The translations under genes and the position numbers were made by a program. Below the pieces are notes generated by a model. That model was not told the origin of the DNA. It did no database searches and saw only the letters and a list, made by a program, of their open reading frames with translations. A stretch of DNA of 64,000 bases from Hermatobates lingyangjiaoensis (Eukaryota > Arthropoda > Insecta > Hemiptera > Hermatobatidae). Shown here piece after piece: positions 46,596-57,890 of the stretch. The stretch covers positions 12,322,001-12,386,000 of the forward strand of contig JAPFBL010000084.1 in assembly GCA_026182355.1 (NCBI GenBank). The letters run 5' to 3'. How positions within the stretch are numbered: position 1 is the stretch's first letter; the number at the start of each line of letters is the position of its first letter.

Positions 46596-46684
46596 TGTGG
46601 TCGTGAAAAAGTTGGATCACGAGATTTTGACGGAATTACATATTTTGAAGTAGTTAAAGTCATTTTTTGAAGTGTGTGTATGTA

Positions 46685-46750
<66 letters not shown>

Positions 46751-46975
46751 TTCGATAGATCAAATTGATATCTTATACAAAATACAGCCTCATAGTGTAG
46801 ATGTGCAGTATAGTTTGGGAGCAACTATGCTTGATGGGAGAGTCACTATTTTTGCAAAAAATGTGTTTTTAGACAATATTTTTTTCTTATAAACTATTAA
46901 TTCTAATTTTAAATTTTGGCTTTAAAGTATCTATGAAAGAAATAAACTAAAACAATTCTCATATTTATAAAGCGA
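46596..46975 (-). mobile_element. TIR element 'T', copy 6 (fragment)
   Basis: Reverse-orientation right end: GTCGTGAAAAAGTTGGATCA, then TTTTGACGGAATTACAT, (TG)n at 46689-46749 and GATCAAATTGATATCTTATA. It stops after about 380 bases. Confidence 0.6.
46689..46749. repeat. (TG)n microsatellite
   Basis: About 30 TG units, expanded in the CA/TG tract of TIR element copy 6. Confidence 0.9.
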
Positions 46976-49139
46976 CAGGAATTTTTTTTTTATTTGAAAA
47001 TTTATACTCTTTAGAGTGGTGTTCCTTATTTCTTAAAACTTTATCTTTATTATATTCAATTTGCTATTCATATTGCAGTTACTTATTAATTGGTAAATTA
47101 AAATATACACGATATTTAGTGTATTTTACTAAGTGCTTCTTGGGTCGATGATCCTGGGACTTTTTGGGACTTTTATGAGTATTTATGGAAGTCATCTAGA
47201 TCCTGCAGTGAGATAGGAAGTAATTTAATTGCTCTCTTTAAATATTTTGTGAGTTTCATCCTTAATGTATTGGTTGCTTTGTGATGCCATAAAAATGTAT
47301 TTCTAGGATAAGATGAAGTATAATTTTTATTTCCAGAGGATTTAAAATAAAAGACGTGTGAAATATAACAGTTAGAACAGTCATATCAAACAACCCCCCT
47401 TCCTCTAATCCACTTCTTTTTTCGTCCCGTAGTTTAATGAATAATGTATAATATGGACCTACCTTAGTAGTTATCGAGTTTGATATGGCTCTGAATTTAT
47501 GAACTTGATTTCATCAAAATAGTTTGGTTTAAAGGAAAGTATGTTCTCGAATTCCCCTCCTCCAAGTCAAGTATTGAACGATTGGCTTAAATGCAGTGTT
47601 TCCTTACAACTTGTGTTTTGCTGAAGCCTTTTAACTTGGCTAATATATGGGCAAATTGTGAATGACGTGCCGGGGAGGAGGTGGTGAAGCCAAGGTCTGT
47701 TTGTCAAGCTAATTGTGCAGCGCCCTCCATCACTTCTCAACCAACCATTCACTCCTTAATTACATAGAACATTCCTGTATTCAAACCTTAATATTTGTCA
47801 TTATAACCCTTCTTCAGTTCCACTATTTACATGTTTATCTCACCACTTCAAAAACTCTAACTCTAATTTATCTCCCTGTATCACGTAATTAAGTCATGTC
47901 AACCTAACTGATATGGTGTAAATACTCTGACTGCTGCGTCCAAGGAAATTGCTGTGTAAACGTTTGTAAACGTACGCCTGCTTATTTTTTAAAAAATCTA
48001 CAGAATTAATGAAAAAACTTAATTGTTAAAACCCTTCTAAAACCTTACAATAACACATACACAAATGTGCATTCATTTTTAACATAATATCAATAACGCA
48101 TATGTAAATATCAAAATCAACAAATCCTTTATCAATAATAGTACTTCCTTAAGGTAATATCAAATGATTCTATTGTTAGTACCTCAGAAGTTGCTATTAA
48201 TAATATTATTATAGTAATATACTGTCTTAACTTATACGTTATTTTCTTATTTCGACAAGTTTCTGGCACTCGCCATTTGTTAAAAACAAAAAGACAAACA
48301 ATAAACTCAAAAAAAAAAAATTGATTATTGCCTACCTGTAACACTATAATACAGAATGCGATTCAGTTTGCTTTTGACCAGGAACGAGTTTTGAGACTAA
48401 CCAAGATATGCAAAAGGTGCAAGTTAGAGCCTATGCTTCTTTGAAACAGTAATGAAATTATATGACTTATTCTATAGGTGAAAAAATGTTTATTTCGATT
48501 TGTTCATTATTATTTAACAGTTTGATGAAGACAACATATTTTATTTATTTTAACTAAATTGTAGAAAGTAGTAATTAGCATATAAGGCATAAAGGTAACC
48601 TGTTCTGATTTAATCATGTACCTGAGCCTTTCGGTATAACATGATAAAGCAAAGCAGGTTGATATTTTTAACGTAGACCCCTTTCGCCACGTCACGAGAA
48701 ATTAAGAATGAAAAAAATGAAACAGTTTTTGTGAAGTGTTTAAGGTGGACTTCGCGGAGGCGGGCTTCCACGACCTATATCAACAAAAAGCTATAAAGAT
48801 AAGGCCTGTAGCCTCTATAAGGCTGATGGTTACTTGATAAAAGAAGTCCTCAACAATTATAGTTGAAAAATGATAAGAGAAAATACAAGGGTGACAGGTT
48901 AATAGGGAATTGAGATATAGTAAAGAATAGGTAAGTAAGGGGAGTGAGAGATTACAAGAAAAGGTATAGGTGGAAGGAAGGAGAAGCATCGAAATGCTAA
49001 CCACATGCGACAGACCAGACAAACCAAAGTCCCTCATAACCAGCTATAACTAGCAACATCGAAATAAATTATGGACCTAATATGCAGCAAAAGTTATAAT
49101 GGGTGAGAAAAATCTTTAAAAAGACAAACATTTGTCGGA
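46976..49139. other. AT-rich DNA, no genes seen
   Basis: No supported gene. A modest GC-richer patch at about 47560-47760 (GACGTGCCGGGGAGGAGG) resembles the other islands. Confidence 0.45.
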
Positions 49140-50420
49140 AGAAGAAAAAGAGGAGTTTGGAACACAGCTCCCGAACAAATGAGGACTTTTAGCCTGTGGA
49201 CAGCTAAAGATCTAAAAAAACTTTAGACCCAATGAAAGCAGCTAAAGCCGCTGTTGTGCTACCTTAGTGAGAAAGAAGTCTTGAAAAATAGGCGTTAGCT
49301 GCACTTTGGCGGAAGGAATGGGCGATTTCAGAGTCTAGGGAAGGCCGAGCGTACCTACCACCCTCGGACTCCAGCCTAGGACACATCGCACTCCATCAAG
49401 CAACAGCTGCCTCTAGTAGAGCCATGCAGCCCTACCGCAGGCTGCATTGGCTTTATATCCACAGGTTTTTTGAACTAGGGGCTACAAAGGCCACTAACCT
49501 TACCTGCAGCTGAGCAGGTTCAGTAGGACCATTGATCCGGAGTTTGATCCAAAACTCTTAATATAAGTCGGTTCGGTGCTACGGATAGTGGGGGCCCATG
49601 GAGGGTTTTCTCTCCATCCCGTCTCTGAGGTCGAGCTCGTAGTGGCTGTTCGTTCTCACCTAAGTTGGGTAGACGCTTGATGTCGCTATGTGAGAAGTAG
49701 TAACTTCTCGGGAGGATGCTTGCTTATCATGCCGGGGAGCTAGAGACCCCAGACCCCTACTAGTGGGAACGGGCTGTGAACTCAGCTGAATGGACTGGAC
49801 AACTGGTACTTGCCTGGTAGACACTCTGGCTATTGACGGGATCTCAGAGTGGGGATGATTAGATAATCTTATCACCCCTCTCTGGAGTCTTTTTTTTTTT
49901 GAAGAATTGAGAGTCCTTAAAGGCTCTCTAGCGCATATTTGCTCAGACGAGGTAGCGTTTAGCCAACAAGAAATTTGCAATCTCTTTTTGAGTTATTTAC
50001 TAAGGTACTAAAGACTCCTCATAATGATGCCCTGATGGGGCCCGATGAACTACCAATAGCAAGCCTGGTCCCGTGGTAACGGGCATTGCCCTCTTCGGAG
50101 GGGGACGACCCCGAATTCTTCTGAATCATGTGGTAGTCCTTAAACTGTAAAGTAGTGTAGTAAGCCTGACCAGTTAATGAAGTAAGAGAAAGTATAGAAG
50201 ATGTATAGAAGAAACGGCATCAGAATAATAAGGTCTGACTGCCACTAAAGACAGGGCGCAAACGAGCGGACTTTCTACCCTTGGACACCAACCCAGGTTA
50301 ATCATGTGCCCAGTTGTGCCTTTCTTAGTTCGTGTCACGAAGGAACAACAACCCAGGCATGTTAAGCCCTCCCACCACGACAAGGTGAAGCCACATCGGG
50401 AGCTGCAAGGGAGGGAAATG
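49140..50420. other. GC-richer foreign-looking segment, unidentified
   Basis: About 1.3 kb with much higher G+C than the surroundings, containing TGGGGGCCCATGGAGGG, GGCATTGCCCTCTTCGGAG and AAGGTGAAGCCACATCGGG. The longest ORF (49660-49980 minus, 106 codons, Ser/Arg-rich) has no recognised motif. Composition resembles the GC-rich leader of the LINE at 4390-4845, but no sequence match was seen. Most likely a piece of an unidentified retroelement. Confidence 0.45.
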
Positions 50421-50494
50421 TTGTATTCTGTAATTAAAAATTAGTCAGCCCTTCATGTAGCAAAACTTCTAAGCGTATTTCTGTGGAGAAAGCC

Positions 50495-51260
50495 AGATAA
50501 TATACTATAGTATTACAATCAACTCAAGTTCAAACTGATTCAAAAAATTATCCGAGCCATCATTTTTCATAATTAATTACAGTTTCTGATAGCAAGGGTA
50601 AGTATTCAACAATCAATGCTGTTCGTTTGCTTATGTTTAATAGAATTTGAATTTACTTTCAAATATTGTTTTAAATAGATTCTGAAAAGAAATTTCTGAG
50701 AAAACCGTCAACTAATGTGGCAGTTGTAACAGGTTCTCCACTATTTTAAGTTGAGTTTTTCATAAATTGAATCATAAAATTTACCAAAACACCCTTTTCT
50801 TCCATGCAATTTCGACAAAAAAGCATTCAGTTCAAAATTTGTACTTTTTGGGTATATGTTCATTATGGTTGATGTGTGGTAAGCCAAAGTGTTTACATTT
50901 TATTGAAACATATACTTTTATGGTTGTTTTAAAATGCTGAGATTTTTTTCTTTATTACTTTTTTCAATTTCATAATAATTCTAGTATGTTAGTACATTAA
51001 AGAGTTGTTGTTGTTGTTTAAAATCAAATGTCTGACAAATAAAAAAAAATCAAATTGTCTAAAATCAAATTTTTGCCAGAAGATTGACTTTTCATGATCA
51101 AATCCCCCCCCCAAGGGCATATTTATACTATGGAGCTCAATTTTCGGTAAAATATGAATTTGATCCAACAAATAATGTGGGCAGTAGCGTTTTCATATAC
51201 TTTTAAATACGCAGGAAACACACAAATAACATTAAACAAAAAAAACATGAAAAATAGACT
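50495..51260 (+). mobile_element. TIR element 'T', copy 8 (highly diverged)
   Basis: Plus-orientation relic: ATATGAATTTGATCCAACAA followed by GTGGGCAGTAGCG corresponds to the GATCCATCAAAGATTCTGGACCGTAGCG region, preceded by a matching T-rich body. The ends are not preserved. Confidence 0.4.
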
Positions 51261-52026
51261 TGGGAACATTGTATTTTTCCTGGTTGGTCAATAGATGAGC
51301 TAATCAAAGAACAAGATACACAGATATACGACTTAGTGGTGAATTATCAGTCCGTGAGAACTAGTTCGAATGGCAACAGGAAGGACACGGCGGAATACAA
51401 GCTTAGCTTGGTGGGAGGAGCTATACTCACATGAATGGCATCAAACTAGGCTCAGTCCAATTCATAAGCTTAGTTACAAGAAGTACAGGAGGTTTTGTGA
51501 GGAATAGGGTGGCTTGATTCCTAAGGAAGAAATAAAGGTAGGAACAGGATTGATAATAGGTCACGTATGACAGCTATGACGTCCGCATTGAAAAATACCA
51601 CTAACAGTGTAGGAAGGCTTTGGAGAGGAGATACGTGAAAGGGTAGATCTGAGATATTTGGGTTTGCTGCAGGACCCTTAGGTTAGAAGAAGTACAAGAA
51701 TGAATAAAGTTAAGAAGATTTCCACGGACAGTAAATTTATATTTTAATTGGTCAATTTGGTTACTAAAACAAATTAAATTGATACAAATTTGATGAAGGG
51801 GTATGGACAGGGATCTGGGACACATAGAGGAATGACAGACATTAAAATTAATTCATATATGATTTTTTTTGTAGGTATGTTATTCAGTATTATTTAATTC
51901 TTATAAATATTTATATTTTTAACCATTAATTAAAGAGCTATATATATATATTTTTATTTACATTAAATGAAGCATTTTAGAACAACGTTTGTTGTTTTTT
52001 GTTGATAGTTTTTCTGACGATGATAA
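51261..52026. other. AT-rich DNA, no genes seen
   Basis: No supported gene. It ends in a (TA)n tract that starts the PLE-end cluster. Confidence 0.5.
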
Positions 52027-52080
52027 TATATATATATATATATATATATGATCAAACCACAATATGAAATAGAAACACAA

Positions 52081-52121
52081 GACTACAATCTTTCAACCGT
52101 TACAAGCGGTCTTCGTCAGAG

Positions 52122-52124
<3 letters not shown>
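52081..52124 (-). ncRNA. Hammerhead-like motif, family A
   Basis: Minus strand: CUGACGA, stem II GACCG/CGGUU and GAA are intact. Helix III reads AGAUUG, losing its palindrome, and stem I keeps three pairs (ACU/AGU). Confidence 0.55.
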
Positions 52125-52152
<28 letters not shown>

Positions 52153-52239
52153 ATGATAAAAGTATCCACTGTGGAATAGAAATAAAACTAAAATTTATCG
52201 GGACTCGGTCAGTTCTTCAGGTTCAAATTAAACTCTCAT

Positions 52240-52281
52240 TGCCAACCTTTCGGTTTTTATTTAAAACCTTTTTCATAGGCA
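52240..52281 (-). other. Hammerhead-like site with altered core, family D
   Basis: Stem I UGCC/GGCA, GAA, helix III AGGU and H17=U are present, but UAUGAAA replaces CUGANGA and stem II is long. All D copies (25605, 52240, 52445, 62068) show nearly the same altered core, so it predates their dispersal. Confidence 0.4.
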
Positions 52282-52444
52282 GAAGTATACATTTTGAAAC
52301 AGAAAAACTAAGTATTACATTACAAATTATTTTACAAAGACAAAGAGTCTGTGGATTTTAACAACAACTGTAGTCTGAATGTTTTTCTTTGTAAAATAAT
52401 TTGTAATGTAATACCTAGTTTTTCTGTTTCAAAATGTATACTTC

Positions 52445-52486
52445 TGCCTATGAAAAAGGTTTTAAATAAAAACCGAAAGGTTGGCA
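52445..52486 (+). other. Hammerhead-like site with altered core, family D
   Basis: Inverted twin of 52240-52281, identical in the segments compared. Confidence 0.4.
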
Positions 52487-52569
52487 ATGAGAGTTTAATT
52501 TGAACCTGAAGAACTGACCGAGTCCCGATAAATTTTAGTTTTGTTTCTATTCCACGGTGGATACTTTTA

Positions 52570-52600
<31 letters not shown>

Positions 52601-52602
52601 TA

Positions 52603-52735
52603 AAACTAATTTTTATCGGGACTCGGTCAGTTCTTCAGGTCCAGATTAAACTCTTAGTTTAAGAACTGACCGAGTCCCGATTAACTTTAGTTTTGTTTAT
52701 ATTCCATGGTGATTCTTTTATCAATATATATATAA
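52603..52735. repeat. Truncated family D palindrome
   Basis: Outer arms only: ATCGGGACTCGGTCAGTTCT and its complement near 52662-52682, joined without the hammerhead-like centre. Bordered by (TA)n on both sides. Confidence 0.7.
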
Positions 52736-52773
52736 TATATATGATCAAACTACAATAAGAAATGGGAAAACAA

Positions 52774-52816
52774 GACTAAGATCTTTCAACCGTAACAACC
52801 GGTCTTCGTCAGAGTC
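52774..52816 (-). ncRNA. Hammerhead ribozyme candidate, family A (complete)
   Basis: Minus strand: GACU, CUGACGA, extra A, stem II GACCG/CGGUU closing a 7-base loop, GAA, helix III AGAUCU (self-complementary), H17=U, AGUC. All consensus core positions are met and stem I has four Watson-Crick pairs. Single-molecule helix III would be only AG/CU with a 2-base loop, so a dimer is more likely to be active. Confidence 0.75.
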
Positions 52817-52851
52817 AAAAAACCAACTAAACACTGTTTAGTTGGGTTTTT

Positions 52852-52894
52852 GACTCTGACGAAGACCGGTTGTTACGGTTGAAAGATCTTAGTC
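52852..52894 (+). ncRNA. Hammerhead ribozyme candidate, family A (complete)
   Basis: Inverted twin of 52774-52816 with the same core, stem I GACU/AGUC, helix III AGAUCU and H17=U. A transcript through both would fold as one long hairpin and mask the two ribozymes. Confidence 0.75.
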
Positions 52895-52954
52895 TTGTTT
52901 TCCCATTTCTTATTGTGGTTTGATCATTGATTGTTATTTCACGTGTTTATGTGA

Positions 52955-52959
<5 letters not shown>

Positions 52960-52998
<39 letters not shown>
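52960..52998. repeat. (TA)n microsatellite
   Basis: Joins the family A palindrome to a PLE coding fragment, as at 25820-25859. Confidence 0.9.
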
Positions 52999-53001
<3 letters not shown>

Positions 53002-53005
53002 TGAA

Positions 53006-53096
53006 TAGGCAGTAGATCTTATTTCAAACAGGTATCATTAAAGTGAACCGCAGTCTCGGTATTCATGTCCTTCAGAATGAGGCATTTGATTCTACG
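53006..53096 (-). pseudogene. Penelope-like N-terminal coding fragment
   Basis: About 30 codons on the minus strand with TAVHFNDTCLK, a stop, then DLLPI, homologous to the fragment at 25860-26013. Its position beside (TA)n and a family A terminus repeats the arrangement there. Confidence 0.45.
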
Positions 53097-53099
53097 AAA

Positions 53100-54250
53100 A
53101 CACTATATTAAAATCAAGTTTACGTGTAAGCCTAGGGATATAAGAGGTACGCATCAGTTATGTGATATACAAAAATAAGCGTGTGTATTGATAACTGTAT
53201 CAATCACTATCTGTATTACCTTCAGGAATGAAAACTAGTGAACATCTCACATTTAGACATTTATGTAAAAATTTATAATTATCCGTTTCTTTTACAAAAT
53301 AGAAATGCCTCTCTTCGAGTTGAAACATCAGAGAAATTAATATAATGGCACATTGATAGTTTGACCTAAATGTGGGTTAGATAGAATGCATCGTAGATTA
53401 TTTTGCTTGTGGCTTCGAAGTTAACACATATGATCCCCTGGAATGGATGCGTTGTGATTTCAAAAAAAAGCTTCCACTCTTATATAATCACCTTTTATAA
53501 CTTAATAAATTTAAGGAGTCTGAATAATCTAATTTGTCTGTCAGTAGCTGAAAACATAGAAATAGCTAATAGTAAGTTAGTAAAGAATTTGGAAATGTTT
53601 GGAATCATATAAAAATTGTGCAGTCTCGAGTTATGTTGCACTAACAAACCTCAGCAGTCACAGAAGTTGAACTGACACATAGATCAAGGTGAATACTGCC
53701 AAGAGCAACCTCGTCCAATACAGCTTGAAAAACTTATTCCAACTAACCTAAATTTATTAGGTTTACTATAAATCTATTAACTTTAAAGGAGAATTTAGAA
53801 ATATATGTAGAAGGTCTCTTAAAAATGTATCTACTTAACTGTTATGAGTTAAGAGAAGAATGCAGACTATCATTGCAGAATAGATTCAAATCCTTAGATA
53901 AAATTGTAGCTGAATGCAAGACAATCAGCCTTACAAGACAAACTTACGGAAGGTGAAGATATTTGTCCAGTCATCACCTTATATACGTGGGGGATATTTC
54001 TACATTGACAATTATAAGGGCCAGTGAAGAATTTAAAACCTGAAGTTAAATTTAGTTGAGCAATGGGATTTGGAGTATGGCAGTTATGGCCGCTGAGTGT
54101 ACGAGCCGGATGACACTAACGCTAATAATATGTATGATTTCAAGTTTTTTTATAACTTTTAAAATGATTATACGGACGTGTAAAAAGAGGGATACATAAA
54201 TAATTAAATTATATGTATAACCACAAAAAATTGAACAAAAACTGTGGCAA
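53100..54250. other. AT-rich DNA, no genes seen
   Basis: No recognisable coding or RNA feature. Confidence 0.5.
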
Positions 54251-54253
54251 ACA

Positions 54254-55030
54254 TATTGTAGAGGCCTTCACTCAACTTTACTATAAAAAAATTACCACTC
54301 CTTTTTTTACTTTACTATAAGTAAAGTATAGTGATCATGAAAAACTTTTATCTAAAAATTTTGACAGAATTATGTATTTTGAGGTTCCAGAAGTTGTTAT
54401 ATAAAGTTGTTTGGATGATATATGTGTGGGTAAGTGGTTGAGTATGTTTCTCTGCGATATGGTTGCATAATCTGGTAGCGCAAAATAATATCAAAACAGG
54501 TTCAGTATGTATCAAAAGTTTGTGGCCATGCAACGGTCCAGAATCTTTGATGAATCAAATTGATATTTTTTTACAAAAATGGGCCTCATAGTGAGAATGA
54601 ATCTCCTATTGTTTAGGAGCAATTATCTATAATGGGAAAGTCACTTTTTTTTTAAAAAAAAGTGTGTCTAGACAACATTTTTCTCTCCTAAAGTACAAAC
54701 TCTAGAGTCTTGAAAATTTGGCACTATCTTTAAAGTTACAGAAGCAATGACTGGAAAAAACCTCAGATTTTTGAAACAACTGAAAATACTTTTTTTCAAC
54801 AAAATGAAAAATGTTGAATTCTCATTCAATCTGAAAGCTTGTGACAGCAATGTAAGCAATACTATTTGAAGAATTAGAATAAAATTATTCTTATGAATAG
54901 AGCATTATATGGTATAGGAGTTGAAATTATTTTTTTTTAATTAACATTAACTAAAGGGGTATTAGAGAACATTTTCTGTTTTAAGTAAAGTATTATTATT
55001 TTTCATGTCCAATACTTTCAGAATTTGTAC
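54254..55030 (-). mobile_element. TIR element 'T', copy 7
   Basis: A short left-end fragment in plus orientation (AGGCCTTCACTCAACTTTAC, 54260-54290) is followed at 54309 by the right end in reverse (TTTACTATAAGTAAAGTATA, then GTGATCATGAAAAAC) and the right half of the element. The GGCCATGCAACGGTCCAGAA hallmark region is present though diverged. Confidence 0.6.
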
Positions 55031-57025
55031 TTTACTTATTCATCTAGACCTGTATGTTATATTATGACTGTAATAAATATAACTATAATAAATTATTACT
55101 GTAAATAAAATCATGAATTCAGGTACAACAGTTGTTTTCAGAATGAATTTGATTACATTTACGGAATTTTTTTTATAAATAATTAAGAGTTTTGTTGAAA
55201 TAATTTGTATAATCAATATACTTTTTGGAGTAAAACAGGAATTATTGATCATATACTAGGTTATTTGATTATTTTATTACTCATAGCTCTAAATGATTTG
55301 AATCGACCATAAAATTCATGTTTAGACCTCTGATAGGAATCTAATTGTATCTGATTAAATGTGTAATCGTTATAGTTTAACGCATACTAATTAGTGAATT
55401 GAAACTCATAAGTAGTATGCACTATAATTTTATCACTTACTAATGTGCACAAACATTTTTTCTATCATAATGGCAACTTTTGTGTCTTTGATAAATGATA
55501 GATAATTTCTATTATCTAGTGCCTAAGAGAGTGTAAATATGAAACTTTACAAGTGCGTCAAAATTCATTTTTTTAACTAAAATAAGGCCCACTAAGTGCA
55601 AAAGGTGAGAACTGAAAGAACTAAAAAGGTGTTTCCAGGGTATTATTAATCAAAAATTAAAGATATTTAAACTTCAGGGCCCCCCCCCCCCCTCCACATA
55701 GCTAACATGAACCCCGATCCATAAGTAGTTTGACACAAACCTCATTAACTAGATCTTTTCCATATAAACATCAAAAATTGAATTTTCCAGAAATAGGTTA
55801 TTCATTTAAGTATGTAATATACTAGCTATGTAAGCATGTACTATGTAATATATCACAGCTAAATTTAAAGCTAGTCAGAATAATAAAATTATAAAATAAA
55901 TAGTGGTACGACTCATATGAATAGATAAGTTATCTAGGAATGTACGAAGAAGTTATCTAGTATGGTTATAAGAATTAACTTAATAAATAGTATCAGTTAA
56001 GTTTTACTAAAATCAGATAATGTGGTTAGCTAGAACTAAAGTGTGTGCCAAATAACAAATGAGCCAAATCTTCCGCACCTACAGCAGCACTTAGCTTAGC
56101 GTTGGGAAAAATTACTATTATTTAACTAACTTTAGAGTTCTGAATGTCACCATAGGAATAAAGTGCAAAAGAATGGGAGACTATCAGATCAAAAACTTGA
56201 ACAAATAGAAATAATATAATATTTACTTGGTAAGAACACCTGCATCACTGACAGGTGAATGGCTAAATGAAAACAGATGGTAAACGCCATTTTTAGACTC
56301 TTACAGTTATTTGAGACTTTGTGACCTAAGACGACGTTTCAACAAAAATGTTTCAGATATGATATGTATAAAACACAATTTACAATCGCTGTGTGTTCTT
56401 ACATTTTCTCTAAACACTTACATTTCATTTTAATATATTTAATTCTAAATATTTAAATATTATTTTTTTATATCACTTATTATTTATAACTTCTACAGAC
56501 TAAGATATTATTACAATCTGTGAATTTATTAATACAGAACTCTTTAAAACATAATTAAACAATATAACTTTGGTTTAACAGGACTATATACATTGCGATG
56601 TTGTTTTTTTTTTTTATGAAGAAATTCAAAAAGGTGCAAAAAACAATATATCTTAAACATTACCATTTCCTTCTTTATATATGGTTTTTTTTTTCGAAAT
56701 TCTTTTAAATCGAAACTAGACTAGTAGAATTTACAAGGAATTGAGGCTTCTCCCATTCAGATTGGACATCAGTTGGCAATTTATATAGAGTGCGAAGGGA
56801 CCAAAGACTCATTGACGGACTCAAGACATTTATATTTGTAGATTATTTGAGAACTATATATTAATGTTTGAAACACGTTTATTTCTTTACTGTAACTGGA
56901 ATAACAATGATTTTCACACGTTAGTGGTTTTAATTGACACGTAAAAAATCAATATTATTAGATAACATCAGGTGCTAACTATGGAGATGGATGTTTTTTA
57001 TTTACTCAGTCTAAATATATATATA
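55031..57025. other. AT-rich DNA, no genes seen
   Basis: No supported gene. Contains a poly-C run at 55679-55692. Confidence 0.5.
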
Positions 57026-57082
57026 ATATTCTCAAATTGGAAATGTCTTGAAAGGTCTTGGAAATGAACTTCTCCTTATTAC

Positions 57083-57121
57083 GCCAACGTTTCGATGTAT
57101 TTATACATCTTCATCAGGGTT
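57083..57121 (-). ncRNA. Hammerhead ribozyme candidate, family C (complete core)
   Basis: Minus strand: AACC, CUGAUGA, extra A, stem II GAUGUAU/AUACAUC (seven pairs), GAA, helix III ACGU (self-complementary), H17=U, GGCG. Core bases are intact. Stem I is short, with two firm C-G pairs before a mismatch. Confidence 0.65.
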
Positions 57122-57632
57122 ACAAAATATGATTGGGCTATCATATTTTCAACAACAACAACAAATTGATGGACTTCTATGAAAACTTAAAAATGTAAGA
57201 ACTTAAAAATACTTGTTTACAAACAAAATGAGTATATGGCTATTTCTATTAATATTTTTTAATGTATAAATCAACTTGGATGGCAAATGTAATGTTTCGG
57301 ATTACCTTGGAGTGAATATGTATTTTATATATATATTCTGACGCGGTTTATTGTAACCATATGTTTTTACATAAACAATTAATACTAGTCTAAGATTAAT
57401 GTTTATGTAAAAGCATATAGTTACAACAAAAAGCATCGGAAATACACAATAGAATAAATATTCAATCCAAGGTGTTCGGAAACATTTGATTTTTAAATTA
57501 AAGAATATTAATAGGTAACCATATACTCATTTTGTTTGTAAACAATGATTTTTCAGTTGTTACTATTTTCATAGAAGTCTATCAATTTGTGGTTGTTGTT
57601 GTTGAAAATATTATAGCCTTACCATGTTTTGT

Positions 57633-57672
57633 AACCCTGATGAAGATGTATAAATACAACGAAACATCGGCG
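57633..57672 (+). ncRNA. Hammerhead-like motif, family C
   Basis: Inverted twin of 57083-57121. CUGAUGA and GAA are intact, helix III has become ACAU and one stem II base pair is lost, so it is probably weaker. Confidence 0.55.
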
Positions 57673-57774
57673 AAATGAGAACTTCATTTCTAAGACCTAG
57701 CCCTCAAAAAAACATATCAAATACTATATATATATATATATATATAAACACTAATAAATTCTCGACCGTGTGAT

Positions 57775-57890
57775 AGATATACAACTAAAAAATTATTTTT
57801 TTTATGTTTTTCTCATTGCCTTGAGAGTTTGAATTGAAAGTGGAAGAAACTGACCGCATCCCGATCTATAATTTTTTAGTTGTATATATA
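57775..57890. repeat. Diverged family D palindrome
   Basis: TGATAGATATACAACTAAAA and its complement (TTTTTAGTTGTATATATA) enclose TCTCATTGCC...GAGAGTTTGAATTGAAAG, a shortened relative of the family D arms. Confidence 0.5.

Larger units (their letters stand above)
52154..52572. repeat. Family D palindrome, 419 bp
   Basis: Inverted repeat centred near 52363. The outer ends are TGATAAAAGTAT and its complement, followed inward by GGAATAGAA, TCGGGACTCGGTCAGTTCTT and CAGGTTCAAATTAAACTCTC, then the hammerhead-like site, then CTTTGTAAAATAATTTGTAA near the centre. The arms are nearly identical, so the palindrome is young or kept by gene conversion. Confidence 0.85.
52742..52926. repeat. Family A palindrome with two hammerheads head to head
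   Basis: 185-bp inverted repeat centred at about 52834, outer ends TGATCAAACTACAATAAG and its complement. Each arm carries a complete family A hammerhead. The centre is AACTAAACACTGTTTAGTT. Confidence 0.9.
57030..57710. repeat. Family C palindrome, about 680 bp
   Basis: Long inverted repeat centred near 57378. Matching landmarks are TTACAAAATATGATTGGGCT with the counterpart before 57633, ACAAACAAAATGAGTATATG with its complement at about 57523-57542, and the central TTACATAAACAATTAATACT/GATTAATGTTTATGTAA. Each arm ends in a family C hammerhead motif pointing outward. A (TA)n tract follows at 57724. Confidence 0.8.

Noticed and set aside
46674..46892. ORF with a Cys-Val repeat
   Set aside because: Translation of (TG)n in TIR element copy 6.
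49660..49980. 106-codon minus-strand ORF in the GC-rich segment as a gene
   Set aside because: No recognised motif or supporting signal; a long ORF is expected by chance in GC-rich DNA.
52000..53000. CRISPR-like array of repeats in the hammerhead cluster
   Set aside because: The repeats are inverted, of several families, and in a eukaryotic TE context.
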